This document shows, in pieces, positions 25,515 to 33,492 of a DNA stretch of 39,161 nucleotides. A program made the translations under genes and the position numbers. The number at the start of each line of letters is the position of its first letter. Positions within the stretch are counted from its first letter, which is position 1. Source of the stretch: an uncultured bacterium (GTDB lineage Bacteria; Cyanobacteriota; Vampirovibrionia; Gastranaerophilales; Gastranaerophilaceae). The notes below the pieces were generated by a model. The model searched no databases. It was not told the origin of the DNA and worked only from the letters and a program-made list of their open reading frames with translations. The DNA lies in contig CADBOJ010000115.1 in assembly GCA_902796305.1 (NCBI GenBank), positions 1 through 39,161 of the forward strand, in the 5' to 3' direction.

Positions 25515-26231
25515 ATGAATAAAATATTAATTATTGATGACGATAGTGCTATTTGCGAATTAATTAAAATAAATCTGGAATTAGTGGGATATGAGTGCAT
25601 ATATTCTACGGATCCTGTCAGGGGATATGCTCTTGTAAAGCAGGAAGAACCTGCCCTTATAATACTAGATGTTATGATGGGAGATGTTAACGGGTATGAA
25701 GTTGCAAAGAAAATAAGGCAAACTCCGGAAATATCAAATACTCCCATAATAATGCTAACGGCACTCGGTGAGTTGAATAATAAACTTGAAGGTTTTAACT
25801 CGGGAGTTGATGATTATCTCGTTAAACCTTTTGAGATAGAAGAACTTAAAGCAAGAGTACTTGCGCTTCTAAACAGGTCGGGACAGGAATTAACATCTCT
25901 TAGAGTCAAAGAAGTATTATCAAAAGGTGATATAACATTAATTCCCGAAAGTTATTCGGTTAAAATACTTGATAAACAAACTCGTCTTACTCCGATAGAA
26001 TTTGAAATTTTAAATGTTCTTATGCAAAATGAGGGTTCAATGGTCAGTGCCAAAACTCTTCTTAAGGAAGTATGGGGTTACGATGATGAAAATGATATAG
26101 ACACAATAAGAGTTCATCTTACTCATTTAAGAACAAAAATTGATAAAATTTCTTTGAAAAAAAATAAATATATTCAGACTATATATGGTGGCGGATACAG
26201 ACTTTTAGCTTCCGGTGTAGAAGAAAAATAA
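25515..26231 (+). CDS. OmpR/PhoB-family response regulator (orphan)
   Basis: 238 residues. The receiver domain (1-120) has the acidic pocket D8-D10, phospho-acceptor D52 (IILDVMMGD), T82 and K104 (YLVKPFE). The winged-helix domain (about 139-232) ends with DTIRVHLTHLRTKI and YGGGYRLL, as in OmpR-type DNA binders. No histidine kinase is encoded within the window, so its partner is elsewhere or it works unphosphorylated. Five bases after its stop begins the CtpA-type protease gene, and a glycosyltransferase follows, so it may control or be co-controlled with these envelope genes. The cyanobacterial relatives RpaA/RpaB are of this type, but identity with them cannot be claimed. Confidence 0.93.
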   Translation: MNKILIIDDDSAICELIKINLELVGYECIYSTDPVRGYALVKQEEPALIILDVMMGDVNGYEVAKKIRQTPEISNTPIIMLTALGELNNKLEGFNSGVDDYLVKPFEIEELKARVLALLNRSGQELTSLRVKEVLSKGDITLIPESYSVKILDKQTRLTPIEFEILNVLMQNEGSMVSAKTLLKEVWGYDDENDIDTIRVHLTHLRTKIDKISLKKNKYIQTIYGGGYRLLASGVEEK

Positions 26232-26236
26232 CAGAT

Positions 26237-27499
26237 ATGAAAAGTTTTTCTAATATATGCAAAATTAAACATTTTCTGTTGCTTCTTGTGGGTGTTTTTG
26301 TGTTATTCGGAATAAACCATAATACATACAAAATCTGCCAAACAAACAGAATTAATGATATAACCGAAGTTAACCTTATCGACAAAAGAAGAGTTAAGCC
26401 GGAAGAGTTGTTTTTAAATTCATGGAATATTATAAAAAATAATTACTACAATAATGACTTAAATAAACAAAACTGGACAAGATGGAAAAAAAGATACGCT
26501 CATCAAATAAAATCGGAAGAAGATGCTGCGGTTGCCATAAATTCAATGCTTGCTTCATTGGATGATTCGTATTCAAAATTTATGACAAAAGAGGAATTTT
26601 CTCTTCAAAACAGCGCAATAAATTCTAAATTGTATGGCATTGGTATAAATATTGCTTCAATTTCTGGAAAAATATACATAATAAATGTTCTTGAAAATGC
26701 TCCTGCTTATAATTCGGGTATAAGAGCGGGAGATATATTGATTAAAGTAGACGATGAAGATGTTAACGGCGAATCTGTTTATCATGTTGCAAGATTAATC
26801 AGAGGAAACTTAAATGAAAGCATTTCTCTTGAAGTTTTAAGGGGAACCGAGAAATTTACAAAAACGGTAAAGAGAGAGGAAATTAAAATTAAGACAATAG
26901 AAGCCAAGAAACTTGACGATATCGGTTATATCAGAATTTCAAGTTTTATTGGGGCAGATACCGCAAAAGAATTTATTATTGCTCTAAACAGGTTAAAAGA
27001 TTCAAAAGCATTAATTCTTGATTTAAGAGGAAATTCCGGCGGGTTGTTCCAAAATGCCATAGCTATATCAAGTCTTTTTATGAAAAACGGAACAACGATT
27101 GTTAATGTTATTGCAAGACAGGGAAAGAAGAATGTCTACAATGTTGAAAATGACGGTTTTATATATTCTAGCCCGCTTGTAGTGTTGATTGATGAAAATT
27201 CCGCATCTGCTTCGGAAATTTTGTCTTCCGCTCTCCATGATAATTCAAGAGCAACGCTTGTCGGAACAAGAACATACGGAAAAGGGCTGGTACAAAAAGT
27301 ATTTTCTCTTCCAAACCAAGCCGGTATGAATTTAACGATTGCAAAGTACATTACTCCTAAAGGCATCGATATAAATAAGAAAGGTATTGCACCCGATTAT
27401 ACCGTCAAATTTTCACATATGGATTTTATTAATAATGTTGATCCGCAATTGATATTTGCAAAGCAATATCTTGAAAAAGAACTATCCGGAAAGTTATGA
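26237..27499 (+). CDS. C-terminal processing peptidase (S41, CtpA family) with PDZ domain
   Basis: 420 residues. An N-terminal hydrophobic segment (about 10-27) is a signal anchor, placing the enzyme in the periplasm. A PDZ domain spans about 128-205 (YGIGINIASISGKIYI, SGIRAGDILIKVDDEDVNGE, split here). The peptidase core has LDLRGNSGG at 261-269 and the catalytic Ser-Lys pair S324 (ENSASASEIL) and K349 (YGKGLVQ), 25 residues apart as in plant CtpA. It cuts C-terminal tails of proteins or acts on murein hydrolases through an adaptor. Overlaps the next gene by 4 nt (ATGA) and follows the response regulator by 5 nt, so the three are one operon. Confidence 0.93.
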   Translation: MKSFSNICKIKHFLLLLVGVFVLFGINHNTYKICQTNRINDITEVNLIDKRRVKPEELFLNSWNIIKNNYYNNDLNKQNWTRWKKRYAHQIKSEEDAAVAINSMLASLDDSYSKFMTKEEFSLQNSAINSKLYGIGINIASISGKIYIINVLENAPAYNSGIRAGDILIKVDDEDVNGESVYHVARLIRGNLNESISLEVLRGTEKFTKTVKREEIKIKTIEAKKLDDIGYIRISSFIGADTAKEFIIALNRLKDSKALILDLRGNSGGLFQNAIAISSLFMKNGTTIVNVIARQGKKNVYNVENDGFIYSSPLVVLIDENSASASEILSSALHDNSRATLVGTRTYGKGLVQKVFSLPNQAGMNLTIAKYITPKGIDINKKGIAPDYTVKFSHMDFINNVDPQLIFAKQYLEKELSGKL

Positions 27500-29277
27500 A
27501 AAAATATATAATTCTAATATTGTTTTTTTTGAGTATTTTTTTATGTTTTATATTTAACATAAAAAGAATAAATGTTCCCTATTTTGACGGGATTTACAAA
27601 AATGTAAGCATTGATTTAACTTTAAAAGAGGATAAAGTACCTGAAGTTTTATTTAATGATATCAACTCAAATAAAATTCTTAAAATTGATAAATGCCATT
27701 ATTTAATCAGTCAGGTAAATCATTTTAAAGTAAATAAAATAGCGGTAAACAATATTGAAAATGTCGAAAAAATTATTCTGTATAACGGAAACGATATTAG
27801 CTTTCCCGAAATTCAAAAAGAGATAAATACAGACAATACTAAAGATATTATTTCGTGTTTTAGTATATTTTTACTGTCTTTGTTTTATAATCCATGGTTT
27901 TATATTTTATCTTATATTTTTCTTATGCTTTATTTATCGGAATATGGTTGTAAATGCAGATTTTTGCCGTTGATAATATTATCTTTTGCTTTTGTATTAA
28001 GAATTTCTTCTCTAAACAGCATTCCTTTTTGGGATGATGAAATATATTCAATTGTTGTAACGGATAAATTTTCTCCTGTTTCAAGTTTGTTTAATGACCC
28101 GGGAAATCCACCTTTTTATTTTATTTTATTCAAGTTTTGGAGAATACTGTTTGAAAATGAAAATTTTTTCAGATTTTCTTCCGTTATCTTAGGGCTTTTG
28201 TTTAACTTTGCGTTTTTTATCTATCTTAAAAAGAATGTTTCAAGAAAATGCGCTATAACAGGGCTTTTTCTTGTTTCAATAAATATTATCTTAATTTATT
28301 TTTCACAGGAAATAAGATGCTATATTCTGCTTATGATGTTAAGCGTTTTATCTTCAATATTTCTGTTTAATTTTAAAAAGAAAAACCAAATCTTCTATTT
28401 TATTTCAACTATTGCGCTTTTATACACTCATTTTTACGGTGCTTTTTTATTTTTATACAATTTTATATTCGGTATGTTTTATTTATCAAAAAAGAGAATT
28501 AAATCCTTTTTAATATTAAATGCGTTGTCTGCCTTACTATATCTTCCTTTGATTATCTATAAAAGACAAAGTCTTGCTTCCGACTTTAATTCATGGCTCA
28601 AAGCACCCCTTTCGGGCGATTTTCATCTTGTATTTAATACGTTCTCGGGAAGTATAATGGTGTTTGGTTTGTTTGTTTTGGGAACGGTATTTATTTATTG
28701 TTTTTTAAAGAAAAGAAAACTGAAAATATTTTTAAAATATAATTTTTTTGCAATTATATTTGTATTTTTTGCTTCAATTATTTTTTCTTATTTAATCAAG
28801 CCTGTTTTCTTATACAGATATTTTTATATTGTTTATCCTATGTATCTTGCAGTTATCAGCTTATTTGCATCATTGGATTTCAAAACAAAATATAATATTT
28901 TACTCTCTTTTATGATTATTTTTATTTTCGGTTTAAATTCAAGATTAAATAAACAAAATCTTTTCTGTAACCACAATCTATATTTTAAGTTTATTCAAAA
29001 TGACTTGGACTTAAAAAATAATAATATTATCTATATGTCCGATACAGTTAAGGGATATAAAAAATTTGAAGATTTTTTAAATAAGAATAATGCTAAAATT
29101 ATTTATTTACCCGTAAACAAGGGTATAGAGGATATTAATCCGCTTGAAGATTTTAAAGCTCCATTTGTTGCTTATATTCTAAACCTTTATTTAAAAGATG
29201 AAGCAATAAAGCATGCAGATAAAATAGAGCTTTACAAAACGCATCTCGGAGTATTTTTAAAGGGAACATATAAGTAA
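27496..29277 (+). CDS. GT-C glycosyltransferase (PMT/ArnT-like membrane protein)
   Basis: 593 residues. A short N-terminal helix is followed by about 90 residues outside the membrane, then roughly 10 further helices. The first large loop holds SIPFWDDEIYSI with D180/D181/E182 and DPGNPPFYFILFKFW at about 201-215, the layout of lipid-sugar-dependent glycosyltransferases of the PMT_2/GT83 group, which use an Asp in this loop to transfer sugar from polyprenyl phosphate. The acceptor (lipid, glycan or protein) is not known. Translation is coupled to the protease gene by ATGA overlap. The stop lies 1 bp from the convergent ridA stop. Confidence 0.82.
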   Translation: MKKYIILILFFLSIFLCFIFNIKRINVPYFDGIYKNVSIDLTLKEDKVPEVLFNDINSNKILKIDKCHYLISQVNHFKVNKIAVNNIENVEKIILYNGNDISFPEIQKEINTDNTKDIISCFSIFLLSLFYNPWFYILSYIFLMLYLSEYGCKCRFLPLIILSFAFVLRISSLNSIPFWDDEIYSIVVTDKFSPVSSLFNDPGNPPFYFILFKFWRILFENENFFRFSSVILGLLFNFAFFIYLKKNVSRKCAITGLFLVSINIILIYFSQEIRCYILLMMLSVLSSIFLFNFKKKNQIFYFISTIALLYTHFYGAFLFLYNFIFGMFYLSKKRIKSFLILNALSALLYLPLIIYKRQSLASDFNSWLKAPLSGDFHLVFNTFSGSIMVFGLFVLGTVFIYCFLKKRKLKIFLKYNFFAIIFVFFASIIFSYLIKPVFLYRYFYIVYPMYLAVISLFASLDFKTKYNILLSFMIIFIFGLNSRLNKQNLFCNHNLYFKFIQNDLDLKNNNIIYMSDTVKGYKKFEDFLNKNNAKIIYLPVNKGIEDINPLEDFKAPFVAYILNLYLKDEAIKHADKIELYKTHLGVFLKGTYK

Positions 29278-29278
29278 T

Positions 29279-29650
29279 TTATTTATATGCAATAACTTCA
29301 ATTTCAACTTTTGCGCCTTTTGGAAGCTTTGCTTCAACACACGAGCGCGCAGGGGATGATATAAAATATTTTGCATAAATTTCATTAAATTTAGAAAAGT
29401 TACTCATATCCGATAAAAAACATGTTGTTTTAATAACATCGTTAAATGTATATCCTGCTTCGCTCAGCACCGCTTCAACATTTTTCACAACCTGAAGAGT
29501 TTCTTCTTCAATGCTTGAATTGATATATTGGTTATTGTCCGGATTAATTGCAATTTGACCCGAACAATATAAATAATTACATGTTTGAATTGCTTGACTG
29601 TACGGACCAACGGGTTCCGGTGCGTTTTTAGTATAAATAATTTTTTTCAT
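29279..29650 (-). CDS. ridA: 2-iminobutanoate/2-iminopropanoate deaminase
   Basis: Hydrolyses reactive enamine/imine products of PLP enzymes such as IlvA. 123 residues, near the usual 125-130. Signatures are PVGPYSQAIQ, YCSGQIAINP and R102 in SPARSCVEA, the conserved active-site Arg, with the C-terminal KVEIEVIAY. Coupled 12 nt after ilvA with AGGAAA before its ATG. This is the expected neighbour for threonine dehydratase and supports the call. Confidence 0.95.
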   Translation of the reverse strand: MKKIIYTKNAPEPVGPYSQAIQTCNYLYCSGQIAINPDNNQYINSSIEEETLQVVKNVEAVLSEAGYTFNDVIKTTCFLSDMSNFSKFNEIYAKYFISSPARSCVEAKLPKGAKVEIEVIAYK

Positions 29651-29662
29651 ATTTTTTCCTAT

Positions 29663-30874
29663 CTACTGTACTGATGATAAAATTTTATATCCTTTATCAA
29701 CAAGCGCCTGTCTTACGCTTTCAAAATGTTCAAAATTCCTTGTTTCCATAGAGATTTTTAAGTAGCAATCATTAATGTCTGTCCCTTCTCCTCCTTGATT
29801 GTGGCGGACTCTTATAACATTAGCACCAAGAGAAGCAATAATAGTACTTACATCTCTTAATTGACCGGGCTTATCCAATAGTTCAATTGTTAGATTTGAA
29901 ATTCTGCCTGTTTTTAATAATGCTCTGTTTATAACTCTTGATAAAATATTTACATCAATATTTCCGCCCGAAATCAGACAAACTATGTTTTTGTTTTCAA
30001 GGGGTATTTTATCAAACATAACCGCAGCAACGGGCAATGCTCCGGAGCCTTCGGCTACAACTTTTTCTTTTTCCATTAAAGTCAAAACCGCACTTGCTAT
30101 TTCATCATCCGAAACCGTTACTATTTCATCAACATATTCTCTGCAAAATTCATAAGTTAGTTCTCCGGGGAGTTTTACAGCTGTTCCGTCTGCAAATGTA
30201 CTTACATGCTCAAGTTCTATTCTTCTTTCTTCTTTAATTGATTCATACATTGAACTTGCACCCGTTGCCTGAACACCGTATACTTTACAGGACGGATTTA
30301 TTTGCTTAATAGTGGAAGCTACACCCGATATCAGCCCTCCTCCGCCTATGGGTACAACTACGGCATTAACTTCGGGAAGCTGTTCAACTATTTCAAGGGC
30401 AATTGTGCCTTGACCTGCTATAACATCAATATCATCAAAGGGATGAATAAAAATTCCGCCCGTTTCCTGTTGGAATTTAATCGCTTCTTTATAAGCATCA
30501 TCATAAACTCCGTCAATAAGTCTGATTTCAGCCCCATAGCTTCTTGTTGCTTCAACTTTTGATATTGGCGCAGTTGCCGGAATGAATATTGTTGCTTTGA
30601 TATTATTCTTTTGTGCAGCAAGTGCTACCCCTTGAGCATGGTTGCCTGCAGAACAAGCTATGATGCCTTTTTTCTTTTCTTCTTCGGTTAATTTTGCTAT
30701 TTTATAATATGCGCCTCTTAATTTAAAAGAACCAGTTAATTGCAGGTTTTCCGCTTTTAAATAGATTTTATTTTTACCGCTTAAAGTTTTTGAATCTACA
30801 AGACTTGTTTTCCTTGCAACTTCGCTTAAAACTTTTTTTGCATCATAAATTTTTTCCAGAGATAAAAGACCCAT
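29663..30874 (-). CDS. ilvA: Threonine ammonia-lyase with C-terminal ACT domain
   Basis: PLP enzyme that converts threonine to 2-oxobutanoate and ammonia. 403 residues. PLP-binding K51 lies in TGSFKLRGAYYK, CSAGNHAQGVALAAQ carries the substrate loop, and VVVPIGGGGLISGVA the phosphate-binding Gly loop. An ACT-like regulatory domain occupies about residues 328-403 (LTIELLDKPGQLRDVSTI). This length and single ACT domain fit the shorter IlvA/TdcB-like type, used in isoleucine synthesis or threonine breakdown. GAGGAA precedes the ATG. A TATAAT lies about 45 nt upstream. The short leader has no T-box or attenuator hairpin that I can see. Confidence 0.95.
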   Translation of the reverse strand: MGLLSLEKIYDAKKVLSEVARKTSLVDSKTLSGKNKIYLKAENLQLTGSFKLRGAYYKIAKLTEEEKKKGIIACSAGNHAQGVALAAQKNNIKATIFIPATAPISKVEATRSYGAEIRLIDGVYDDAYKEAIKFQQETGGIFIHPFDDIDVIAGQGTIALEIVEQLPEVNAVVVPIGGGGLISGVASTIKQINPSCKVYGVQATGASSMYESIKEERRIELEHVSTFADGTAVKLPGELTYEFCREYVDEIVTVSDDEIASAVLTLMEKEKVVAEGSGALPVAAVMFDKIPLENKNIVCLISGGNIDVNILSRVINRALLKTGRISNLTIELLDKPGQLRDVSTIIASLGANVIRVRHNQGGEGTDINDCYLKISMETRNFEHFESVRQALVDKGYKILSSVQ

Positions 30875-30952
30875 AAATTCCTCACATAAATTAATCTTTT
30901 AATACGATACCAACTGTATCAATATATTATACTATATATAAAAAAGGGAAAT

Positions 30953-31144
30953 ATGGCTATAAGAATTTTATTTATTTTAATCGGTATGGCTCTTGCGGTA
31001 AATGTAGTGCTGGCAAGTGTCGGTTTAATTATGGGTGTTAATTTATATAAAGTTTACGGAAAGCAAATTCTTAATTTTTGTTTAGTTTTTGCGGTATTTA
31101 TTGTTGCAGTGTATACTGTACTTGCAATTATAGGTTTAATATAG
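30953..31144 (+). CDS. Small two-helix membrane protein upstream of the SPFH gene
   Basis: 63 residues, nearly all hydrophobic, with helices at about 3-30 and 40-62 around a short KVYGKQ loop. No family recognised. AAGGGA lies before the ATG, and its stop is 9 nt before the SPFH gene, so both are on one mRNA. A membrane partner of the SPFH protein is a fair guess. NfeD proteins, the common SPFH partners, are larger and end in an OB domain, which is missing here. Confidence 0.65.
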   Translation: MAIRILFILIGMALAVNVVLASVGLIMGVNLYKVYGKQILNFCLVFAVFIVAVYTVLAIIGLI

Positions 31145-31153
31145 GGAGATATT

Positions 31154-31948
31154 ATGAATAACGAAAAATCAGCAATGACCATTGCGATATTAATTTTGCT
31201 TGTTATATTTATTGTTTGGTGCAATCCGATTGCAATTGTCGGTGTCGGTGAACGTGGTGTTAAAGTTACATTGGGTAAGGTTTCTCCTAAGAGTTATTCC
31301 GAAGGTATCCATTTTGTAACACCTTTTATTTCTAAAATTAAAGCAATGGATGTTAAAACTCAAAAATGGGAAACGGCAACCGAAGTTTATACAAAAGATA
31401 TTCAGCAGGCAAAAATTAAATATGTGACAAACTATAATCTTCAGCCCGAAAATGTACATAAAATGTATAGAGAGGTCGGCTCTAATTATGTTGAAACCAT
31501 ACTTCTTCCTGCAATAGAAGGTAATATTAAAGATGTTATAGGTAAATGGAACGCTCAAGACCTTGTTGCAAACAGAGCAAATGCAACCTATGAAATATTA
31601 TCAAAACTTCAAAACCAATTAAAAGACAGATATATTAACGTAACTTCTTTTCAAATTATTGATATAAATTATTCAGAGGTATTTGAAAAGGCAATTGAAT
31701 CAAAAGTAACGGCAGAGCAGGAAGCTCTTAAAGCTAAAAATAAAACTGTTCAAATTGAAGAAGAAGCAAAACAAAAGTTAATTTCTGCTGAAGCTGAAGC
31801 AAAATCAATGAAAATCAGGGCAACGGCGCTGACTCAGAATAAAGCACTTGTTGAATATGAAGCAGTACAGAAGTGGGATGGAAAATTACCCGAATATATG
31901 CTGGGTAACAGTGTTCCTTTTGTGAATATGGCAGCTAAGACAAAATAA
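31154..31948 (+). CDS. SPFH/prohibitin-family membrane protein (HflC-like)
   Basis: 264 residues. One N-terminal membrane helix (about 8-23) is followed by the SPFH/Band 7 domain: GVGERGVKVTLGKV, EGIHFVTPFISK and VKTQKWETATEVYTKD, then YVETILLPAIEG. A helical tail (about 185-240, EQEALKAKNKTVQIEEEAKQ) is typical of oligomerising prohibitin and HflC-like proteins. Such proteins form large membrane rings and often regulate proteases like FtsH or organise membrane domains. No FtsH or HflK gene is nearby. AGGGAG precedes the ATG. Promoter signals lie upstream of the 63-aa gene. Confidence 0.88.
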   Translation: MNNEKSAMTIAILILLVIFIVWCNPIAIVGVGERGVKVTLGKVSPKSYSEGIHFVTPFISKIKAMDVKTQKWETATEVYTKDIQQAKIKYVTNYNLQPENVHKMYREVGSNYVETILLPAIEGNIKDVIGKWNAQDLVANRANATYEILSKLQNQLKDRYINVTSFQIIDINYSEVFEKAIESKVTAEQEALKAKNKTVQIEEEAKQKLISAEAEAKSMKIRATALTQNKALVEYEAVQKWDGKLPEYMLGNSVPFVNMAAKTK

Positions 31949-31963
31949 TAAGCAAAAGATAAT

Positions 31964-32104
31964 ATAAAAACACCCCTGCTTGCTTGAGAAGAGCTTTTAA
32001 CTCTTTCTCTTGACTTTCAATTACTCAAAAAAAGTAATTTCGAGTCAATGCAGACAAACAGGGATGTTTATATTGTTCAGACTGAAGTCGATATCAACTT
32101 CGCT
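31964..32104 (-). ncRNA. Candidate structured small RNA with a 15-bp closing stem and three-way junction
   Basis: On the minus strand a TATAAT at 32111-32116 predicts a start near 32104. The RNA begins with a near-palindromic hairpin (32084-32101). A 15-bp stem then closes the body: 32055-32069 pairs with 31968-31982 without mismatch, using two G-U pairs that exist only in the minus-strand RNA. Inside are two hairpins: one of 6+7 bp (TTGACT/AGTCAA, then AATTACT/AGTAATT) at 32010-32048, and one of about 8 bp at 31986-32009. The stem ends in GTTTTTAT, so it can also terminate. It lies between the convergent SPFH and pilC-like genes. No known RNA family is recognised; a 6S-like role cannot be excluded. 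Confidence 0.6.
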
Positions 32105-32110
32105 GACTCT

Positions 32111-32116
32111 ATTATA
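32111..32116 (-). promoter_or_regulatory. -10 box of the candidate RNA at 31964-32104
   Basis: TATAAT on the minus strand, about 7 nt before the predicted RNA start. The -35 region is poor. The remaining 32117-32270 is AT-rich with no gene seen. Confidence 0.45.
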
Positions 32117-32270
32117 ATGCCAAGTTCTTTTGAATATATAACAATATAATCAAAAATATTAAGTTATATTACAAAATAATGCTGTAATGAATCCAAAAAA
32201 GTACACAGAAAGCTAATACCCGATACAAAAACTATTGGATTATTTTAAACAACTTCAACTTTTGGGTTTT

Positions 32271-33491
32271 TTATGTTTGGTATGCTTGGAATAGAGGCAA
32301 GTAAAGAGCTAAGCCTAAAAGACCAACTATACCCCCGATAAATATCATAAGCATAGGTTCAATCAGTTTTGTAAACGCATCAATCGTTGCATCCAGCTTT
32401 TTATCGATAAATGAACCGCAGTGGAATAATGAATCACCAAGACGACCTGATTGTTCACCTGTTGCAATCATGAATGTCATCATATTCGGTACTTGGCTTA
32501 CGGCTCTAAGAGCAACCGAAAGATGCGTACCTTGTTGAACTTTAGCTGCTACATCTTTTATTGCATTTCTTAAAACGAAATTATCCATTGTTAAATTAGC
32601 TAACGCCAAACAGTCAATGATCGGAATACCTGCTTCATAAGATACTTGTAAAACCGCAATAAAGTTAGAGAAGTTTGAAAATCTCATCATTTCCGATAAC
32701 ATCGGCAGTCTTAATACGATTTTATCAATAATTTGCCTTACGTCATCCCTTTGATAAAGTTTAAAGCACCCAATCGGAACAAATATAAGTGCCGCAACAA
32801 CAACAGGCCAATAATTTTTCATAAATACACCCATATTCATGCAGGCTTTTGTTATCGGGGGCAACGGTTTGCCGAGATTATTAAACATTTCATCAAATGC
32901 AGGGAATACAAATATTAACATTACAAGAATTGCAATAAATGCCAATGCTACAACAACAGATGGATAAATAAGTGCGCCTATTACCTTGCCTTTAACATTT
33001 TCCTGCTTCTTTAATAATTCAAGCATACGGCTTAGTGTTTTATCGAGTTCCCCTGAATCTTCACCGGCTTTAACAAGACCAATATAAACCTTTCCGAATA
33101 TATGACGGTATTTTTCAAGAGTTTCGCCGAGTGTTGAACCGTCTATGATTTGTTTTCTGAAATCATGTGTAATTTTTCTGATTTTCATTGAATCGGAATT
33201 TTGTTCAACGAATAATAACGCTTCAATAATCGGAATACCTGTAGAAGTTAATATCTCAAGTGTTGAGGTAAAATCTATTTTTTCTCTCAAACTTAAAGCG
33301 CCAACCGTTTTTGCTGTGCGTTTGCTGTCGGATTTTTTATCTGATTTACTACCGCTTGAGTCCACAACAAGTGTAGGAACTAAGCCCATTTCACGAATTT
33401 TTTTTCTTGCATCTGACGGGCTTAATGCTTCAACTTTCCCTGAAACTTGAATTTTGTTATTTTTTAAAGCGTTATATGCATATGTACTCAT
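32271..33491 (-). CDS. Type IV pilus/type II secretion inner-membrane platform protein (PilC/GspF)
   Basis: 406 residues. A cytoplasmic start (TYAYNALKNNKIQVSGKVEA) leads to two GspF domains (about 70-190 and 270-395). FTSTLEILTSTGIPIIEAL and GEDSGELDKTLSRM are in the first, and FSNFIAVLQVSYEAGIPIID and GEQSGRLGDSLFHC in the second. Three membrane helices lie near 165-190, 220-245 and 370-395. It anchors the assembly ATPase and moves pilin subunits. The ATG is 1 nt from the ATPase stop. Last gene of the operon. No pilin, prepilin peptidase or PilMNO gene lies in this window. Confidence 0.95.
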   Translation of the reverse strand: MSTYAYNALKNNKIQVSGKVEALSPSDARKKIREMGLVPTLVVDSSGSKSDKKSDSKRTAKTVGALSLREKIDFTSTLEILTSTGIPIIEALLFVEQNSDSMKIRKITHDFRKQIIDGSTLGETLEKYRHIFGKVYIGLVKAGEDSGELDKTLSRMLELLKKQENVKGKVIGALIYPSVVVALAFIAILVMLIFVFPAFDEMFNNLGKPLPPITKACMNMGVFMKNYWPVVVAALIFVPIGCFKLYQRDDVRQIIDKIVLRLPMLSEMMRFSNFSNFIAVLQVSYEAGIPIIDCLALANLTMDNFVLRNAIKDVAAKVQQGTHLSVALRAVSQVPNMMTFMIATGEQSGRLGDSLFHCGSFIDKKLDATIDAFTKLIEPMLMIFIGGIVGLLGLALYLPLFQAYQT

Positions 33492-33492
33492 A

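Noticed and set aside
30875-30952. Attenuator or T-box before ilvA
   Set aside because: No leader peptide, no competing hairpins and no room in 78 bp shared with the divergent gene.
31949-32116. Calling the structured region 6S RNA, tmRNA or SRP RNA
   Set aside because: The three-way junction with short U-rich loops lacks the 6S central bubble, the tmRNA tRNA-like ends and the SRP GNAR/GGAA motif, so no family name is given.
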